26,750 bases of DNA from an uncultured Balneolaceae bacterium (GTDB taxonomy: Bacteria; Bacteroidota; Rhodothermia; Balneolales; Balneolaceae): NCBI GenBank assembly GCA_937982515.1, contig CALJMB010000346.1:1-26750 (forward strand), written 5' to 3'. Under the pieces are notes generated by a model that was given only the letters and a program-made list of their open reading frames with translations, had not been told where the DNA came from and did no database searches. Positions 23,152-26,750 of this stretch are shown here, piece by piece. Position 1 is the first letter of the stretch. Each line of letters starts with the position of its first letter. Position numbers and translations under genes: made by a program.

Positions 23152-23192
23152 AAAAAGAGGAAACCGGCAACCCGGAACATTTCCGGCTGCCG
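23152..23192 (-). terminator. Intrinsic terminator after the DUF2723 gene
   Basis: Read on the minus strand: CCGGCA, a nested CCGGAA/TTCCGG hairpin, TGCCGG, then TTTCCTCTTTTTA. Total 12 paired bases in two stacked stems with a T-rich tail, about 30 nt after the stop codon. Confidence 0.8.
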
Positions 23193-23224
23193 GAGCTTCA
23201 GAATCTCATTACACCGAATTCGGC

Positions 23225-26206
23225 CTAATCAAGCCCGAACTGATCTATCTGAGCTTTACTTTCTTCCTTTGTCTTTGGAATTGAAATTCGGGAAGCTGTC
23301 AGCTCATCCACCAGACCGGCAAGGTTTTCAGCCAGTTCATCTTCTCCGGCCATAAAGTAGATATGCTGTACTATAGTAAGATGACTGATGGAATACTGGA
23401 TATCCCGGGTGATATTATCGCGCCTGGCCAATATGTTTTGGACCCGGTTACGCAGTTTTCTCTGGCGGTTCATATCGGCTCTCTGCCGGGCTAAATTTAT
23501 CTCCTGGTCAAGCTCTGATATTTCATTTTGAAGCTCGTCATACTGTTCCATCTGGAAGCTGAGATCATCCGTAATTTTGTCTTCACCCGTTTGGCTCAGC
23601 CTTAATGCTTCGTCCATTTCTCCGGCCCGGGCGTAGTTGTAGGCGTACAGGATTAGTGAATTTGTGTTATCTCCGGCGTGACGGAAGGGAATACGCTCTT
23701 CTCCCCATTTCAGCCAGTAGGCCGCGCTGTCTGGCTTTCCCTGTTCCATGAATGTTTGGGCCAGCTCGGTAATGCTGTACCGGTAATTACCCAGCATGCG
23801 GCGGATGTTCTCATTAAAATAGACGTCCGGATTATTCCACTCTCTGAAGCGGAATTTCCTCAGGCGATCGGTATGGATATCGGTATCGATCCATCCGAAG
23901 GAAGAGACCGCATCATGCCGCTGGGGTACCACACGGAATGCCTTACCCTCAAAACGGAAATATGGCTGAAGGTTCAACTGGCTTGACGTAGAAACCGTGT
24001 TGGCAAAGTAAACAGGACGCAGCCAGTTGTTCGTCTTCAGAATATCAAGTATTACCTCATCCTGGGTCTGAGTATAATATCGTTCGTTACCCTGCTGATC
24101 TGTTCCCGCTGAACGCCCCCGATAGAACCAGGCTACCTCGTTGTCCAGTGAATCGATCGGAATGCCGAAGTCTACACCCTCGCGGAAGAGTTCCAGAGAA
24201 GTGTCGGGCTTCACCCCGATGGTTTCTTTATACTTGTTATCACCCGAAAATGCACTTTTAAGGAGCTCTTTGTCTACGGGAATACGTATGGTGTCTGGCC
24301 GGTGAAGGGATAGGCTGCTGGTAAGCTCTTGTATCTCCTGGTCAGACAACGAAATAGGAAGCGGGGCGGACTCGTGCGACCACTGATCGCGCAGCTGCCT
24401 GATGTACCAGTCGGTATTCAGCAGGCTAAGGTTAACAATCCGTACATCGGTACGGACACCTTCCACTTCCTGGGCATACCACAGGGGAAAGGTGTCGTTG
24501 TCTCCATTAGTAAATATTAATGCATTCGGAGCAACCGATTGCAACAGGTTATAAGCATAATCAGAGGCCACATATTCGCCGCTCCGGTCATGGTCGTCAA
24601 AATTCTGGTAGCCCATCCATACCGGAACAGCTATAAATAGTAGCCCCAGAATACCATATGTGGCCCCGGTATTCGATTTTATCAAATCTTTGACCGAGTC
24701 GATAACCCCAACCCCACCCATGCCAATCCAGATGGCGAATGCAAAGAATGAACCGACATAGGCATAGTCCCGCTCTCGTGGCTGCAGCGGGGTTTGATTG
24801 AGAAACACGATAATGGCCAGGCCGGTCATCAGAAACAGAACCAGTACGGAAAGCGCCCGTTTCCAGTCTTTCTGGAAGTGGAAAATCATTCCAAATAGCC
24901 CCAGCAGAAACGGGAGATAAAAATAACTGTTGTGGGCCGGATTATCTTCATGTTTACTTTTGCTGAATCCGGACTGCCATGCCGCGTCCTGAATATCAGA
25001 ATCCCGGCCGATAAAGTTCCAGTTAAAGTACCGGATGTACATATGGTTCACCTGGTAATTGATAAAAAAGTCCCAGTCGCTGCTATAGCGGGCGTACTGC
25101 TGCAGGTGCATACCCTGAGGCGAATACCGGCGCGGAAAAAAAGACTCCTTGTTTTGATTAATGGTACCTATGGAGTTATCGTAAGTGTTGCCCGTCAACA
25201 GCGGGGTTTGGCCATATTGTTCCCGTTTCAGATAGCTTATAAACGCTTCAACCGTCTCAGGGTCGTTTTCATCAATGGGAGGGTCGGCAATGGAACGAAT
25301 AAAAATAAGAGCATAGGAAGAGTAACCAATCAGAATCACAGCATAGCACAGCAGAACAACATTAGCCAGCCGATAGCCATTTTTATGCGTATAGTAAATT
25401 CCTCCGGCCACCAGAGCGATTACCAGCAAAAAGAAAAATACAGGTCCGATCAGGCCATAGGTTGCCCGCTCTATATCATCCATGATACCCGGCAGAACCT
25501 GAATGGTAAAAGGATAGATAATCAGAAAAGTAACAATGGATAAAAGGCCGGTTGCTGCCAGGGAAAGAAGGCCAAATTCTTTTTTTCTGAAATAAATAAT
25601 TAAAGCCACAAAAAACAGTGCCAGCAGGTTCAGCAGATGCACCCCCAGGGCCAGCCCAAACATATAAGCGATCAGAATCAGCCAGCGCTCATTCTTGGGT
25701 TGATCGTAATACTCCGACCATTTCAGGGCCAGCCACACAACAATAGCCGTAAAAAACATGGAAGGAGCATAGACCTCTGCCTCTACGGCATTAAACCAAA
25801 AGGTATCGGAAACGGAAAACGCAAACGCTCCGATCAGCGCGCCGCCATACATGCCAATCTTATCGATCTGCTGCATCGCATCGGGGTCGCCCTGCCATTC
25901 GCGGACCAGCCGGACAATAATCAAATACAATAGCATAACCGTCAGGGCGGATGAAAGGGCGCTTACGAAGTTGATGCTGACCGCCACATACGAGGCAGGC
26001 ATAAACATAGAAAAGAGGCGTCCTACGAGGGAATAAAACGGAGCGCCGGGAGGGTGATTTACCTGCAGGCCGTGAGCTACGGCAATAAACTCGCCCGAAT
26101 CCCAGAAACTGGCTGTCGGAGCTATGGTGACCACATATAGTACCAGGGAAGCGAAAAAAGTTAGCAATGCGAGGGTGCGATTGGTCGATGTATGATTCGA
26201 AAACAT
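23225..26206 (-). CDS. DUF2723 multi-pass membrane protein (PMT/TMEM260-like glycosyltransferase fold)
   Basis: About 993 aa from the ATG at 26206. The N-terminal signature T-I-A-P-T-A-S-F-W-D-S-G-E-F-I-A and H-P-P-G-A-P-F-Y-S-L-V-G-R is the family hallmark; its Asp/Glu sits where mannosyltransferase-type enzymes have their catalytic acids. About ten or more membrane helices fill the first 550 residues. A soluble periplasmic part follows (F-T-N-G-D-N-D-T-F-P-L-W-Y), and a C-terminal helical region has a coiled coil (about 905-965). Likely transfers a sugar from a lipid carrier; target unknown. The frame stays open to an ATG at 26299, but those 31 codons have low GC at third positions and the family usually begins close to the first helix, so I chose the shorter start. 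The longer one would add a hydrophobic segment. Followed by the terminator at 23152-23192. Confidence 0.85.
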   Translation of the reverse strand: MFSNHTSTNRTLALLTFFASLVLYVVTIAPTASFWDSGEFIAVAHGLQVNHPPGAPFYSLVGRLFSMFMPASYVAVSINFVSALSSALTVMLLYLIIVRLVREWQGDPDAMQQIDKIGMYGGALIGAFAFSVSDTFWFNAVEAEVYAPSMFFTAIVVWLALKWSEYYDQPKNERWLILIAYMFGLALGVHLLNLLALFFVALIIYFRKKEFGLLSLAATGLLSIVTFLIIYPFTIQVLPGIMDDIERATYGLIGPVFFFLLVIALVAGGIYYTHKNGYRLANVVLLCYAVILIGYSSYALIFIRSIADPPIDENDPETVEAFISYLKREQYGQTPLLTGNTYDNSIGTINQNKESFFPRRYSPQGMHLQQYARYSSDWDFFINYQVNHMYIRYFNWNFIGRDSDIQDAAWQSGFSKSKHEDNPAHNSYFYLPFLLGLFGMIFHFQKDWKRALSVLVLFLMTGLAIIVFLNQTPLQPRERDYAYVGSFFAFAIWIGMGGVGVIDSVKDLIKSNTGATYGILGLLFIAVPVWMGYQNFDDHDRSGEYVASDYAYNLLQSVAPNALIFTNGDNDTFPLWYAQEVEGVRTDVRIVNLSLLNTDWYIRQLRDQWSHESAPLPISLSDQEIQELTSSLSLHRPDTIRIPVDKELLKSAFSGDNKYKETIGVKPDTSLELFREGVDFGIPIDSLDNEVAWFYRGRSAGTDQQGNERYYTQTQDEVILDILKTNNWLRPVYFANTVSTSSQLNLQPYFRFEGKAFRVVPQRHDAVSSFGWIDTDIHTDRLRKFRFREWNNPDVYFNENIRRMLGNYRYSITELAQTFMEQGKPDSAAYWLKWGEERIPFRHAGDNTNSLILYAYNYARAGEMDEALRLSQTGEDKITDDLSFQMEQYDELQNEISELDQEINLARQRADMNRQRKLRNRVQNILARRDNITRDIQYSISHLTIVQHIYFMAGEDELAENLAGLVDELTASRISIPKTKEESKAQIDQFGLD

Positions 26207-26495
26207 TCGTTGCTGATTAGTTAACGCTTTTACTGGTTGTAGAGCACGCAATAATAGCCATAGGGAAGTTATAATCAAAATTGCTATAGCCGTGCCCATT
26301 CGGTATTTATAACGGCTAAGGACAAGTAACGGCTGCTAATTTCAGCTTATTTTAATATAAACCACTCTCAGAGTTTATGGACTCTTAAGCTTGCCCGCAC
26401 CCCTTCAGTCAATTCCCTTATCTCTTTCTCCAGACAGGGCTGTTAAGTTCTGATTAAGACGGCTGATTATGTCATCCCAAACCCTTGCGTTAATG

Positions 26496-26516
26496 GCGCG
26501 GACAGGCTGTTCGCGC
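26496..26516. repeat. REP-like hairpin A
   Basis: After TTAATG, GCGCG (26496-26500) and CGCGC (26512-26516) flank an 11-nt loop. The entry sequence TTAATGGCGCG is shared with hairpin B. Confidence 0.45.
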
Positions 26517-26698
26517 TATACCTTAGAAGAACTGGGCAGCCCCTCCCCCTTTAGGGGTACCGAGGGGGTAAACGGGCTGATGCCTCAGAACCGGCCGCTT
26601 GGGTGGATGAACCCAGGTTGCCGGGCAACACGTTCACACGCCGTTCCGGATGCGGGTTCACCCCTAAATCCCCTGAAGGGGACTTACTTAACCTTAAT

Positions 26699-26720
26699 GG
26701 CGCGAGCGTCCGCTCGTGCC
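26699..26720. repeat. REP-like hairpin B
   Basis: GGCGCGAGCG-TC-CGCTCGTGCC, a 10-bp stem with one G-U pair and a 2-nt loop. Preceded by the same TTAATGGCGCG as hairpin A, suggesting a dispersed family in this genome. Confidence 0.55.
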
Positions 26721-26750
26721 ACTTCGGGAAAGAGCACGAACGGAATCCCG

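Larger units (their letters stand above)
26300..26750. other. Gene-free region with palindromes
   Basis: 451 nt with no credible coding region. TATAAAT on the minus strand at about 26305-26311 may be the -10 box of the DUF2723 gene. Further right are C/G-run inverted repeats (CCCCTTTAGGGG; CCCCTGAAGGGG) and two related hairpins listed separately. It looks like a cluster of dispersed intergenic elements. Confidence 0.55.

Noticed and set aside
24932..25543. 203-codon plus-strand open frame opposite the DUF2723 gene
   Set aside because: Antisense shadow; the other strand encodes a clear membrane protein.

Overview
The window looks like chromosomal DNA from the Bacteroidota/Balneolota side of the FCB group. 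The evidence is the gene set: a GWxTD-domain lipoprotein-like protein, a DUF2723 (PMT-like) membrane protein, a SatD + DUF3307 pair, tandem secreted amidohydrolases, and a long (about 1.5 kb-codon) type II-C Cas9. Shine-Dalgarno sequences are weak or absent at many starts, and heptamer microsatellites lie between genes. The species cannot be named from sequence alone.

Layout. 1-3960, all minus strand: queG (epoxyqueuosine reductase), an ftsE-like ABC ATPase overlapping a SAM methyltransferase, and pdxA. 3961-11072: a complete type II-C CRISPR-Cas locus. Its minus-strand operon runs cas9 > 91-aa protein > nucleotidyltransferase > cas1 > cas2, with three 4-nt ATGA overlaps and one 11-nt gap. 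A divergent tracrRNA with its own promoter and terminator sits just upstream of cas9. A single CRISPR repeat sits downstream of cas2 behind a bidirectional terminator. 11287-14572: a GWxTD protein (minus), then a divergent acyl-CoA carboxylase carboxyltransferase (plus). 14826-18933: a plus-strand operon of three exported amidohydrolase-family proteins, of which only the middle one keeps the metal-binding HxH. 19029-23062, minus: DUF3307 membrane protein, SatD-family regulator with paired palindromic operators, DUF445 membrane protein, ybeY, and an unrecognised 154-aa protein. 23225-26206, minus: the DUF2723 protein. 26300-26750: no gene; hairpin/REP-like DNA.

The most interesting part is the CRISPR locus. 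(1) A predicted nucleotidyltransferase and its small partner, a module normally found elsewhere, are translationally coupled between cas9 and cas1, so they are made with the Cas proteins. (2) No multi-unit array exists in the window. A solitary element at 4206-4256 can pair with the tracrRNA anti-repeat in 22 of 24 aligned columns, counting G-U pairs, which identifies it as the system's repeat. It looks like a zero-spacer or collapsed array that may still make a leader-derived guide. (3) A second short match to the same repeat core lies 60 nt beyond the tracrRNA terminator. Cas9 (RuvC and HNH), Cas1, Cas2 and the nucleotidyltransferase all keep their catalytic residues, so the machinery looks functional although no spacer memory is visible here.

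All calls come from reading the sequence and from recalled family knowledge. No database search was run.
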